The notes under the pieces are model-generated. The model saw nothing but the letters and a program-made list of their open reading frames with translations. It ran no database searches and was not told where the DNA came from. 64,000 nt of DNA, taken from positions 186,001 through 250,000 of the forward strand of contig MCFE01000012.1 of assembly GCA_002104905.1 (NCBI GenBank), written 5' to 3'. The translations under genes were made by a program, and so were the position numbers. The stretch is from Basidiobolus meristosporus CBS 931.73 (taxonomy: Eukaryota > Basidiobolomycota > Basidiobolomycetes > Basidiobolales > Basidiobolaceae). Below, piece after piece: positions 1 to 11,045 of this stretch (within the stretch, counting starts at the first letter, position 1; each line of letters starts with the position of its first letter).

Positions 1-119
1 TCCTGACAGTTGATCCTGAATGGATCTACCTGTAGGCCAAATTATTTTTCATAGGGTGTTGTGTTATGTTTAATTTGGGGATTGTTCTACCATATAGAGG
101 CTAATCAGCAATAAACAAA

Positions 120-553
120 ACTCTGTTTCACCCATTGTGCTGGAGAAAATCCATTTTGTGACTTTTTCCTTAGATCAATGTTGTGCAGGATATGTAAGAG
201 CACAGAAGGACTGAAGGCATGCATCTGGTACTCAATATCCATGGCACTCAGAATCTAGCTACTGTGGTTTGCATTATGTCACAAAAATGCATGGCAATAT
301 ACTTAAATATTGGGCCTAAAGTAACACCTATATAAAGCACCTATAGTGCCATATAGTACCAGTGGACCAAGATAGTGCCATGCATTTTTGTGACATAATG
401 CAAGTCACAGGAGCTAACTCATAGTGCCATGGGTACTGAGTACCAGATGCATGTCTTCAGTCCTTCTGTGCACTTATGTATCCTGCACAACATTGATTCA
501 AAACAAAAGGTCAAAACTGGATTTTCTCCAGCACAGTGGATGAAACAGAGGGG
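120..553. repeat. Long foldback (inverted-repeat) element
   Basis: Two arms of roughly 170-180 bp (about 120-300 and 374-553) are imperfect reverse complements of each other, estimated by eye at about 85% identity. Shared landmarks are the block containing GTGCTGGAGAAAATCC near the outer ends, AATGTTGTGCAGGATA, GCACAGAAGGACTGAAG and, nearest the centre, GCATTATGTCACAAAAATGC. The loop (about 300-374) carries AGTGCCA motifs that recur in the neighbourhood. The structure fits a non-autonomous foldback or MITE-type DNA element. No coding capacity is visible. Confidence 0.8.
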
Positions 554-1753
554 CTGCTTTGCATGATGATGAAGAGCTATGTTTCACACTCTGTGGCCAA
601 GTTCATGTCTGCTATACCTCTCTGCCACACAATGGCACAACTTGGCAATTGTGGCTCAATGTGGCACTATACAACTGAAAAAGTGTAGTGTTTCCCACTT
701 CTATTGCAGAGTTCTGGCCATTTGTCAACTATAGGGGTGATTACAGTTTAAAGTAGCTATTCTACAAGTAAAAATCACTTTCCTTTCTTGGAAAAATATT
801 TCCAGATTAAGGAGTCTAAAGGGGTGTCTTTAGAGCAAAGGGGCATCCTACCATGGTCTATAAAGTGGACTTTACAACTAAGGGGTTTTTTAATGGGCCC
901 CTAAAGGGGTCTTTAGACTAAAGAGATGTCTAAAGGGGTAACTTTAGAGTAAAGGGGCTTCTTAGAGGGGATTTATCCAACAGAGAAGTGGTAGTTTTCT
1001 TGTAGAAGTTAGATTGTATGCTTGTGAGCTTTTCAGTCACTTTGCTGATGTAGTATTGGTTAAAGTCAGAATACCCAGTAGTGTAAGTGCTGCAGGAGAA
1101 GTCTAATAACCTTCAAGCTTGTAACTGTGTTGTGCAGATTCTGGAAAGAGAGCCTCTGTTTTATTCTTCAGCTGGGGAAGTCATATACAAGAGAATTTTC
1201 ATGGATCAGAGTTTCTGTGCAATTGCACAAGTGAAACAGGTGATATAAAGCTAAAATCTTGCAGTGATGCAGATTGGACATAGGTGCAGCACCTGTAAAT
1301 ATAGCATTTCATTTGATGGGCTGGTTTGAAAGTTACATGCAACCAATGTCACCTTAGTAATCCTAGCAAAAAAGGCCTAGTCTATGTTGTTATTGGACTC
1401 TTTTGATATGAACTGCTGAAATACTGTCTCAAATGACCTCTAATTTGAGTCATGTGTTAACTAATGAGTGTTCTACATGATCTATTATTCTTGAGTGGAT
1501 TCATTAGCAGGGTCTTGAGCATCTGTACTTCAAAGTTGTAAATTCTTGAACTTTTCCTTATGAAAAATAATTTGGTTCCACAGGTGGATCCAATCCAGAT
1601 CAGCCATCAAGATCCCATTTAGAGACCATCATAATAGCAGCAGCCTAGAAGCAGAGAGCCTCCTAACAATCTTATGATGGGATCATTATGGTGTTTTGCT
1701 AATTTTACAACCAAATAAAGGGATAAAACTTGACAATAGACTTGTTCCGTTGG
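554..1753. other. Repeat-derived, gene-free stretch
   Basis: No gene is visible. Positions about 811-975 carry a degenerate array of the motif CTAAAGGGGT with its partner TCTTTAGA. From about 1558 to 1760 the sequence is an inverted partial copy of the end of the repeat family found at 8870-10280: it shares the ends TATGAAAAATAATTTGG and GGTGGATCCAATCCAGATC and the block around CTTATGATGGGATCATTATGG. The first 60 bases of the window contain the same end in opposite orientation, so the intervening DNA sits between two inverted copies. Confidence 0.6.
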
Positions 1754-1826
1754 ATAGTGCCACATAGTGCCAGCCTGTTTATGGTGCCAGATCAATCTGG
1801 CACTCTGCGGCACTATCTGGCACTAT
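1754..1826. repeat. Nested AGTGCCA palindrome
   Basis: An outer imperfect inverted repeat (about 1754-1775 against 1805-1826) is built from two AGTGCCA units on each side. It encloses an inner 9-bp perfect palindrome, GTGCCAGAT and ATCTGGCAC, with a CA spacer (1783-1802). AGTGCCA also occurs in the loop of the foldback element near 350-380 and near 655-670. It lies about 100 bp downstream of the Harbinger transposase stop codon, so it may be a subterminal or terminal structure of that element. Confidence 0.65.
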
Positions 1827-1920
1827 AATTTCTACCATGATGCCAGTGGTATGATACAGTTACTGGTAATTTTACTCAATCTTACTTATGTTGCTCAGAA
1901 TAGTGCTTTCCTTGCTGTAT

Positions 1921-2805
1921 TTACTCTTCATAATGCTCCAGACACATTTCTCTCAGTGGATGTCTTCTTGTATGAACATACTGTGCATTAATAAGTATCT
2001 TAACTATTTTACCTATTCTGCAGTTTTCACCTATATATGACTTTCCTCTGTATTTACCTGCCAATATGCTGAATCTCTTCAGATATCCAAATGTGTGCTC
2101 TACCCTTACTCTAAAATGATTAAATACCTCATTGTAGAGCTTCTGCTTCCTGCTAAGCACACCATTCCTTGGCTTCCTATAAGCTGTAATACATCCTAAT
2201 CTCTGACAATCCTCTCCTATATAGGCTAAGTCTGCCATACATTTCTCCCCTCTACTGAATTCAGGATGATTCTCTACCCAGAGTGCTTTGTCATGCCTAC
2301 TTCCAGCAAATGGCCCACTAAACCAGATGATGTTACCCTCAATGTCAGACAGTGCTTGAAACTTCACACAGTGTGCCTTGTACTTGCCAGAATAAAAGTG
2401 CCTCTGCCCTCTAGAAGGACTGTTAATCCTCACTGGGAAGGTATCCAAAATACTCCTGATATGGAACCTGTTGCTGAACACTCTGGGATATGGAAGTCTA
2501 TTGGAGCTTCTGAACCAAGTATTCCAAGCTTGCTCTAAGTCATTCATACCCTCTGCAAGGTGGTTCTCCATTGCTGTCAGCTGGGAATGAAAGCTTCTAG
2601 GACTTTTGTTGCCATGGATGGTGGGATGAAACCTTGTAGGGCAATAGTTCTTGTAATAGCAGAGAAGCTTAACAAGGGATCTCCTTGAGTAGATTGGGGT
2701 TGATGGTCCACAGTACTTGGAATAGATCTCCTCTAGTGTGTCAATAGGAAATCCAGTGGTAGTGATGGGATTGATGAGAAAAGACCATTCAGATGAGTAA
2801 GTCAT
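1921..2805 (-). CDS. Harbinger/DDE-4-like transposase
   Basis: This single uninterrupted frame encodes about 294 aa from the first in-frame ATG (complement of 2803-2805); the open frame runs 14 codons further upstream without an ATG. The protein resembles DDE superfamily endonucleases of the PIF/Harbinger (IS5-like) type. The N-terminal half is helical and resembles the part before the catalytic core. The core shows DIEGNIIWFSG with a first Asp and GSRHDKALW, then CMADLAYIGED with a second Asp, then RVEHTFGYLKRF with the catalytic Glu. The DDE triad therefore looks intact and there is no internal stop, so this copy may encode active enzyme. It would cut and paste its own element in the nucleus, normally with a second DNA-binding protein. 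A divergent decayed ORF follows at 3165-4427. Confidence 0.8.
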   Translation of the reverse strand: MTYSSEWSFLINPITTTGFPIDTLEEIYSKYCGPSTPIYSRRSLVKLLCYYKNYCPTRFHPTIHGNKSPRSFHSQLTAMENHLAEGMNDLEQAWNTWFRSSNRLPYPRVFSNRFHIRSILDTFPVRINSPSRGQRHFYSGKYKAHCVKFQALSDIEGNIIWFSGPFAGSRHDKALWVENHPEFSRGEKCMADLAYIGEDCQRLGCITAYRKPRNGVLSRKQKLYNEVFNHFRVRVEHTFGYLKRFSILAGKYRGKSYIGENCRIGKIVKILINAQYVHTRRHPLREMCLEHYEE

Positions 2806-3164
2806 ATTAAAGTTGATGGATGATTGTATGGAGGCGGTTTGAATCAATTGGGCGCAATATGCGTTATTTATCTGATTTTTAATACATTATAGTTAAATCT
2901 CCATCAATTGCCATGTATCCCATCATTATGTTGCAAAAATCATCCGCAAACAATGCCTTGGTACTTTTATTGATGCTTTAATCATAGGTCTATAATCAAA
3001 TAGGAAATCTGCAATTGATGTGATCTGATCCATGTCAACGCGATCCAAGATGCATCATGCATAATATATGGAAAATTCAACAATCACATTAGTTTTCATA
3101 TATATTTCATATAAGACCAGGCTGATGCCAATATACTGCTGTATAAGTATCCAAATCTGTTGCT

Positions 3165-4427
3165 ATGGTCCCCATACCAAGCCTCAACTCATCTTTAGTA
3201 CAACCCAGACAGAACCCATCCCCCAGCTCACAGGTGCGGTCTAGACCGGAGAAGTTGATGTTGGATCTGTTCGAGTTCTTACCAAATGATTTTAGTATGG
3301 CCCAAGTGTCTATGATGAGCCTTCATACAGATATTTGGGCACTACTGATTAATCTAGCAGAACTAGATACCTCAGAGAGTTGACAAAGATGGAAAAATTT
3401 GAGTAGAAAGCTGTGGCATGAGTTCTACATCAAGATGCCAGCTGATGTATGTAAAAAGATATATAACAAGACAAGTATTGAAATCAAGAATGAGCTGAGA
3501 GTGAGGGGATTTGACAAAGAAGCTGCGTGGGAACAATTTTGCGCGCAATTTGCACAGTACGGGCCGGACGCGTCTGTTTGTGCCTCAACTTTGGGAACCA
3601 AAGAGATTTTGAATGAGTTTTTGCCTCAAATGACTAATGTACTACGTGATATATTAGTAGAGCTAAGTGGCTTCCGAGAGCAATATACACCGGACTCATC
3701 CAGGCAACAGTTCCAAAGTATCAGACAGAGGGTAAGTGAATACCTTGAGGAATCAGATGGTGAGCTTTAGGAGGAAGAATACAGACTGCAAGCAACATTG
3801 TCTAGATTGCACCAGCACGCCTTGCTGGATTCCCTACCATCTCTTGCAACCACAGCGCGCCGGCGCACATCAGTCCAGACCATGCCAACACCCTTTACCA
3901 GAACGCCCCGCGTCAAGTCAACGCGCATTGAGTCAACAGGCGTCGGGTCAATGCACATGCTTCAGAGCAAAACTACAAGAACTCGCAAAACTGCTCATTT
4001 AGACACAAGTCCATTGGAGCGGACCAAGTTGCGTCAACATGCAGCATCACATCAAACTTAGCCAAGGGCCATCTCAACACGTCAAGGCGTGCCTCTGCAT
4101 GCCATTTTGCCTGACCATCAGCAAGTTACTTCTGGTGAACTGACTGATGATGACCAACATGAAGTGCCTCAACCACCAGAGCCCTTGGCAAGTAAAAGAA
4201 CGCGTCAGCGCGTGGCACTACAGGCCGGTTCAGTTGGTTCAGTTGGAGCAATTCAGCACGGCCAAGCTGCAGCATTGCACTCATCAACTAGGAGGCAAAA
4301 TACTGACTACAAATACACAAGTAGCCAAGATGATAGTTAGCCAGGAAGTAGTATAGGTGTGCAAAGTGAGTCACTACCAAATGCTTCAATAGTAATCCCT
4401 GTGAGAAAAAAACCTAGGAGAAGATGA
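3165..4427 (+). pseudogene. Decayed ORF divergent to the Harbinger transposase
   Basis: One reading frame runs from an ATG at 3165 to about 4427. It is interrupted only by four in-frame stop codons (TGA 3381-3383, TAG 3768-3770, TAG 4059-4061, TAG 4338-4340) and no frameshift. The reading is about 420 codons: a helical acidic segment around 3400-3770, then a Ser/Thr/Arg-rich region, then a basic KKPRRR-like terminus reminiscent of a nuclear localisation signal. Head-to-head placement with the transposase fits the second, DNA-binding ORF of Harbinger elements, but I cannot recognise a Myb/SANT fold, so that identity is inferred. All four stops could each arise by one C-to-T change (CGA or CAG). 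Confidence 0.45.
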
Positions 4428-5177
4428 TGCAATTGCTTTGAATTGCTCACATTTGTAATGATCCCAACAACCCTTTTTTTTTGCAATCCAAATCAAGCCA
4501 TTGCAAATCAGTGATCATCAAATTTTTGATATAAGTAATATCAAGGTTGTCTCACATTTGAGACAGAACCCTTATAAATAAACACACTGCATATATATAT
4601 GTCATCTGTAATACCAGTGCAGCTATTGGATCTGTTTGCACCTACATGATTGCTTGCGTGCTAGCTATGACACCTTGTCCAATCACTAGGATCAGGGATT
4701 TACTTGCTCAATGGGCAAAATTGGATATTTGATGGCAAATCAGGTAGCTTTTTCAGTAGTCAATGAGCCAATTGGGGGCTGCCTGCTTCAGGATACTTTT
4801 GGACCAATTAACCACTGAGATACCGTCCAATTGGAGTGAGGGTAACCAAAATGGTAAGTATCAGTGTAGTTTATAGTGTGATACACATTTATTTCCATTT
4901 ACATTAAAGAAACCTATCCAAATACCAGATTTTACCTGCCATTATAGCGGTATCCAATTGCGCATGTGATGCAAACATTACAAGTTGGTGCAATCATCAG
5001 GGCCAACCTTATCATGTCAGATTGTGCCATAGTGTGCGAGATCATCCCCATAGTGCAAAATTGTCCAAGAACAATCCTGCCTTCTGGTAGCTATAATATT
5101 GCGCCCAATCGTTCTTTACAACCACAGATTACGCCGCGCGCCCTGGCACGGTACAATGGAACAAGTCTAATATTTTA
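4428..5177. other. Gene-free repeat-region sequence
   Basis: No ORF of interest is seen. A short T-run sits near 4470-4480. The segment probably belongs to the flanks of the Harbinger element or of neighbouring repeats. No promoter or RNA gene was recognised. Confidence 0.5.
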
Positions 5178-5495
5178 TTGGTGCTAGGACAATATTTGCA
5201 TGGAATTGTTGCAGTCTTTCAGTGCTCTATAACTATTTCAAGTGGATCCAGTTGTCCAGGACATCCAAATGCCTTATATGGCAAGAAACTTGATGGTATT
5301 TTGACAGCCTCACAGCAAAACTCTGATGGCATTATATAGGCAGGATGACAGCCTATTGCTGGTTCTGTATGTTGCTACCATACCAATTTACCAAATGGTA
5401 TTTCCTTTTTCTACCTCCCCTTGTGCAATTCATATATTCCACTGTAGAATCACCCCTACTTATTTGCTAACCCACCACTACCTTAGGTATTCCAC
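5178..5495 (-). repeat. Inverted partial copy of the 8870-10280 repeat family
   Basis: The reverse complement of this segment matches about 9060-9360 over its whole length. It includes the shared blocks ATACCATTTGGTAAATTGGTATGG (in part), GCACAAGGGGAGGTAGAAA and GGGGTGATTCTACAGT. Identity is estimated by eye at well over 80%. No protein is evident. Confidence 0.75.
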
Positions 5496-8322
5496 ATATA
5501 CATTGAATAAAAAAGAACTTGGGCTTCCATGTGCCAACTCATCACATCCATGATGGACTTGAAGGTAATATTCTTGATGAGATTGGGATATGGTTGTACC
5601 TACAACTTGACTTGTCTTCCTATCTCCCCACACATCTGCTCCATAAGAAACTCCCAAAAGGTGAAGCAAGGCCCAATATTCTCCACACACCATGCAAGAC
5701 AGAGCAGAGAATGGATACAGTAGTGGCAGAGACCTACGCACTTAGCTTTGTGTTTGTAGTATAGCTGCTCAAATCCCTTAACAAACTCCTCACACAACAG
5801 CTGTAGATGCGTTGTGGTGGTGTAGAGGTACTCCTGGGAGAAGCTACACAACTCAAGGTTTGTGAGGTGTCTGATGGGTGCAATAACCTCTGTGTCTAAA
5901 CTGCTGGTGTCTTTGTCAATATGTCACTATGGTAAAAGCTCCTGCTTCTCTAGCTTCATAGGTGCTCCAAGTGTCTCGAAAGGCCTCTGTGTGTCTTGTG
6001 CACTACCTTGAAAAGCTCCTTGATGGCAGGTCTGAGATGTACTGTTGAAGGCAGGTGCAGTGATCAACTGCTAATCAATAAGGGAGAAGTGTTACTGATA
6101 GAAGGGATGATTTATTGATGAGGGATTGCTTTCCCTTAAATACTTTTCCTGATTGCCAAGTGATTACTAATGACAAGGTTCTAGAAGATTCTAGGTATCA
6201 GTGGAATTCTTGATGACATCACTATGAGCTAAAAATATGCCAAGAATGTCCTGGAAGGTTCTAAAAGGCACAGCACTCTCAACCAATCAGGAATCAGTAG
6301 TCTGAAACCTGTGCAACATAGAAATACCATATATGGTATTGAAATGGTAGAGATGGTAACACAGACCTAGGTCATGTGTCACGGGTACTGACGCGGGTAC
6401 TTGCCTTATATAGATACATCCACTGATCACAAAGCTGAATAACATCTGGGATAACTAATGCTAATAACTAATCAGGGTAAACATCATATGGGGATAATAC
6501 TGATAATATGGGCAAAAGAAGAATGGGATAATACTGATAAGATAAAATATGGATAAGTATATCATAATGACTATATGAATAAACTTGTCTGTGGGAGGTA
6601 TGTTTACCCTACCACAGCGTCAAGTTGGCATTGGTGGTCTGCTTCTGGATAAATATTCCTACAATGTCCACATATGACTGCCAATGCTTCTGATGTACTC
6701 TTGGTAGGAATAGCTTCAGAACACCACTTGAATAAATATATATCCAGTTCATCTAGTCTTTGCATTTGTATTGTTGCATATATGTATGAATATTAATTGG
6801 AGCCCATGAGAAGTACTTGGAGTAGCAGATACTCTGAAATCTCTTGCCAATTCTTTCAAATTTCTCTGGTTTCTCAAAGGGCTCATTTAGCTGGAAATGC
6901 CCCATGTACAACTTGGTCATCAGTACAGGGATATTGTTGAAAAGCAAACACATTGCTCCCAGTGGAAAGCTTTTGCTCCTACAGATACCCTCTATCTTAG
7001 CTATATCTGGTTTCCAATTGATTCCATATTCCAGCCAACAGCTTATAGCTTGCCAACTTTGCTGCAATTGCATGCTGACATCTGAATGTTCTCTCTGTGG
7101 GAAGATGATGTTCTTAGTGCTGGTGTTTGGTTATTGATAATGTGTGCAAGTTATGGAGTAAATCCCCTGGATCTCACACATTCATCAGCAGTACCATCCA
7201 TTGTGCCTAGAAAAACCTACTATCTTGCAGATAACTGGGGTACCTCCAATGCGTAAAATACTATGTGATTTTACATGATGGCCATTTACTGTTATAATGC
7301 TGGAAAGCATACAAAATCCATCCAGCAATGGATTCAGGTAGATATCCAGGTTAGATGGTGATTTAGGCCCAAATACCAGTGAGACTACCTTCAGACTATT
7401 GCTCTGATACTGTAAGACATGCAGCAGATTCAGATTGATAAGAATTAGTGGCCAGCAGGATTTGCTGGTGGAGTACTTGTTTAATGATAATTCATCAAGT
7501 GCTATGGCATGGGCATGGTCACACACAGACAGTGTATCACTTGAATATATCCATAGTGTGAATAATGTTTACCCTAAATGGCGGTGGATTCCTGACAATT
7601 TGGACCCATTGCAATGGTAGCATTTTTGGATGTGCATGCCATGCAACTGTTAACACATGCTGGAATCAGGACAGTCTCTGCATCATATGCTGCCAACCAC
7701 ATGACAGTTGTCCACTTGTACCATGTGCATGGTAAGTTGCATCCCGGAACAATTTTGGCTAGAAGAAGTAATAAATCCTCAAAGCCCCCATTACTGATAT
7801 TACTGGGAATGTGCCACTTCTGTAGCCACTGTGTTACATCATTCACCAGTAGATGGATCACTGGGCTTGCTTGGCTCCATAAAGTATCCTTTGCATTTGT
7901 TTCAACAGGTGCTGTCTCATTGTGTATTGGGGTTTGACCAGGCTCATACATGGTACAGTTGTCAGGGGAGATAAGTTTGCAATCCATTAGTGAGCCTTCT
8001 TTGTCAGAGCTATCACTCTGCATGCCATATTCAGAAGGCTGAGGTGAGCCTAGAGGCATCACAAACTCACCTGCCTCAGCTTGCACAAGGTGACAAAGAT
8101 GGTCTGGTGCCAATATATAAGTATTTACTGGCTGGGAAGATAATGTTGGTACAGTAGAGACCAATGAATGGTTAAGTATGACTTGTGTGGCAAAATGCTG
8201 CCATGATCCTTGCAATACTTCCTATGCTCTCTGTGTGCCTCATGGCCAAGAGGCTTGCCACAATAGCCACATGGGCTTTTTTCTCTTCTCCTATGGTGTT
8301 GAGTCAAAGTAGTCTTGTCCAT
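5478..8322 (-). pseudogene. Degenerate Plavaka/Tnp2-type (CACTA) transposase
   Basis: Five minus-strand fragments in different frames read in the order expected for a fungal Tnp2/Plavaka transposase. They are: a Cys/His motif CGYCGKPLGHEAHREHRKYC (8125-8322); a long piece ending IPACVNSCMAC and then CQES (7574-8215), matching the C-x-N-x-C cluster of the family; a piece with WPLILINLNLL, SLVFGPKSPSNLD and LNPLLDGF (7185-7526); a piece with SFPLGAMCLLFNNI (6753-7073); and a piece with ENIGPCFTFWEFLMEQMCGEIGR (5478-5851). Frames change several times and stops intervene, so no full enzyme can be made. The assignment rests on recognised motifs; family detail (Plavaka against other Tnp2 types) is inferred. 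Confidence 0.6.
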
Positions 8323-8610
8323 GTGGCTAACAGTTTGATCTTCAACAATGTAACACCATTATATCACTTTTTGGTCAATACTCATGTGAATCTAAGGCAG
8401 TCTTGTATTTGAGACATTGCACCTACATGAATGTAAGATTCAATGATGACCTGCCATAGTAAGCATTATAAACAAAGTTGTGGCACCACATACACATGTA
8501 TATGTAACACTATTTCCCCTTTAGTTTGACTCACTTCCATATATATGCCACCAAAAAATAAAGCAAAGTTGTCTGGTTCTCAACTAAACCCCACCGCTAA
8601 TGGCAACACA
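8170..8610. repeat. Direct repeat unit A, copy 1
   Basis: This segment matches 10612-11045 in the same orientation. Landmarks are TCTTATGGTGTTGA(C/G)TCAAA, CCTACATGAATGTAAGATT, TTTGACTCACTTCCATA and ATGCCACCAA followed by a start of a small ORF (MPPKNKAKLSGSQLN here). Identity is about 75-80% by eye. It overlaps the 5' part of the Plavaka-like transposase on the minus strand and the start of a small plus-strand ORF (8545-8751), which would fit the divergent promoter region of a CACTA-type element. Confidence 0.7.
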
Positions 8611-8869
8611 AGAACAATTGGACAACAGCTTGCTTTGACATTTGGTGCAGCAAGCAGGGCTACATTCATTGGTAGTGAACCAATCAAAATCCACTTATAC
8701 ATTGTTGTGATGAGAAGTTTTGTACCTGGTATTTTGGTGAAAATATTCTAAGCAAATCCCAACAAGGAATTTGGTCAGTATTCTCTAGGATTTGAAGGTA
8801 ATGATCTAAGTGGCCAAGTTAGGTGAATATTTAGGTGGATTTACAAATTTATACAACAGTATTCATGGC

Positions 8870-9560
8870 AGAAGTGGCAACAACCAAGCATATGTTTGCA
8901 AGATGTATATGCTACAAGCAGTACAAGGTATATGGCAACTTTGTAAGTATCACACTAAAAAACCATAAAGTTGAGGTGATTGCAGTATGTCAATTGCAGC
9001 AGGTGTGCACACTTGTAGAGGTTAGTAAGCAGGAGGCCATAGTTCTTCTAATTCAAACTATATGCAGAATACCCAAGGTAGTAGTGGGTAAGCAAATAAA
9101 GAGGGGTGATTCTACAGTCAAATATATGAATTGCACAAGGGGAGGTAGAAAAAGGAAATACCATTTGGTAAATTGGTATGGTAGCAATATACAGAACTAG
9201 CTGTAGGTTGCCATACTGCCACTATGATGCCATCAGAGTCTTACTGTAAGGCCATCAAAATACTGTCAAGATTTTTTCCATATAAGGCAATTGGATGTCC
9301 TGGCCAGTTAGATCCATTTAAAATAGTTGTAGAGCACATTAAGACCGCAAAAATGTCATGCAATTATTGCCACAGCACCAATCAAACCCCATCAAGTTTT
9401 ATAACTTTATATGGCACTAGAATTAGCAAAACACCATTGTGATCCCATTATAAGATTGTTAAGAGGGTCACTAATTCCAAGCTGCTGGTATTATGATGGT
9501 CTCTAAACAGCATCCTGATGGCTGATCCAGATTGGATCCACCTGTTGAACCAAATTATTT
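8870..9560. repeat. Tandem repeat unit B, copy 1
   Basis: A unit of about 690-700 bp that is repeated directly at 9578-10280. Shared landmarks include TATGTTTGCAAGATGTA, GTTAGTAAGCAGGAGGCCATAG, GGTAAGCAAATAAAGAGGGGTGA, GCACAAGG(G)GAGGTAGAAA and TAATTCCAAGCTGC. It ends in GGATCCACCTGTTGAACCAAATTATTTCTCAT. Small ORFs inside (for example 8835-9200) are not conserved intact in copy 2, so they are probably not genes. Confidence 0.75.
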
Positions 9561-9577
9561 CTCATGGGGGGTATACA

Positions 9578-10280
9578 TGGCAAAAGTGATGGTAACTAAG
9601 CTTATGTTTGCAAGATGTACATGTTACCAGCAACTCAAGGTATGTGGCAACTTTGCAAGTATTACACTAAAATATTGTAAAATTGATGTGATAGTAGGGT
9701 GTTAATTGTGGCAGGTGTGCCTATATGTAGAAGTTAGTAAGCAGGAGGCCATAGTTTTGCATGATTCAAACTACATGTGGAGTACCCAAGATGTTTGTAG
9801 GTAAACAAATAAAGAGGGGTGAATCTATAGTAGAAATATGTATTGCACAAGGGAAGGTAGAAAAAGAGAATACCATTTGGTCAATTGGTATGGTAGCATT
9901 ATACAAAATTTGCTGTAGGCCTCTGTACTGCCATCATAATGCCATTGGAGGCTTGCTATGAGGCCATCAGAAAACCATCAAGTTTGGTGCCATATAAGAC
10001 ATTTGGATGTATTGGCCAGTTAGATCAGCTCAGATAAATGTAGAGTGCATGATGACCATTACAATGCCATGCAACTCTTGTCAAAAGACTGCTTAAACAC
10101 TGTCAAGCTTTTAACTTTATTTGTAAGTAAATTTAGCAAAATGCTATTACAGTCTGGCCATAGGATTGTGTGGAGGGCCATTAATTCCAAGCTGCAGCAT
10201 TATGATGGCCTCCTTGTGGGATTCCGGCAGTTAATCCAGATCTGATGCACTCACAGGATCAAGTTATTTTTCATAGGGGT
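9578..10280. repeat. Tandem repeat unit B, copy 2
   Basis: Second copy of the unit at 8870-9560, in the same orientation, with many point differences and small indels. It ends at a perfect 13-bp inverted repeat with a 3-bp spacer (10266-10294, ATTTTTCATAGGG and its complement), where the next element begins. Confidence 0.75.
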
Positions 10281-10282
10281 AC

Positions 10283-10565
10283 CCTATGAAAAATCTCAAG
10301 CTTGGAATTCATCTGATTTTCAGCTGGTATTCTGATGGTGTTTTGCATGTATTCAGCTGGTATTTTTGGTTCAAAACATCAAATGCAGCTACCAATGGAA
10401 GTAACAAGCAGCTAACTACCAAATTTGGCATGGATGCTAGTTGGCATAGTCTCCACCTGGGGAATGTGTTTGATTGCCCACCCATCAGCTAACAACCAAG
10501 ATATTGAGAGTAGTCAATTTTGAGAAACTTGGAATTCAGCTGATATTATGATGGTATTTACTGGC
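10283..10565 (-). mobile_element. MITE-like element (family C), copy 1
   Basis: This element begins CCCTATGAAAAATCTCAAGCTTGGAATT and contains repeated CAGCTGGTATT motifs and a block with CTAACTACCAAATTTGG. It is the reverse complement of the elements at about 13490-13700 and 35030-35346. The far end contains AAACTTGGAATTCAGCTGATATTATGATGG, a near inverted copy of its own start. No coding capacity is evident. Terminal sequences of CCCTATGAAAAA type suggest a non-autonomous DNA element. Confidence 0.65.
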
Positions 10566-10611
10566 CTTTTCTGAGTTTTTATCTTGGGGGATAGTGGTTG
10601 ATGAATGCTCA

Positions 10612-11045
10612 AACATGACCTGTGAGGCAAACACTGGCTGGGATCCTCAATGTATTTCCTATACCATCAGCATGCTTCATTGCTGAGTGGTTGGTTAAAA
10701 TAGCCACAAGGTCATTTTCCCCTTCTCTTATGGTGTTGACTCAAAATAATCTTGTCTGCAGGGCAAACAGCTTGAAATTTGACAACATAATGCTACTATA
10801 TTACTTTTTTATCAACACTCAAGTGATCTTAAGATAGCTTTATATTTGAGAAATTGCTCCTACATGAATGTAAGATTTGATGATTACCCACCATAGTAAG
10901 TATTATGTATAATGCTGTGGCACTACATACAAAAGTATATGTAGCACTATTTCTCCTTTGGTTTGACTCACTTCCATAAATATGCCACCAAGAAGTAAAG
11001 CAATGTTGTCTGGTTCCCAACTAAACTGCACTGCTAACAGCCGCA
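10612..11045. repeat. Direct repeat unit A, copy 2
   Basis: Direct copy of 8170-8610. The small ORF start is conserved (ATG at 10982, reading MPPRSKAMLSGSQLN) but hits a stop after about 22 codons. The region to the right (to about 13.2 kb) contains only short disrupted frames and is most simply read as the body of the same decayed element. Confidence 0.7.

Noticed and set aside
8835-9200. 121-codon ORF inside repeat unit B
   Set aside because: The second copy of the unit breaks this frame, so there is no sign of selection for a protein.
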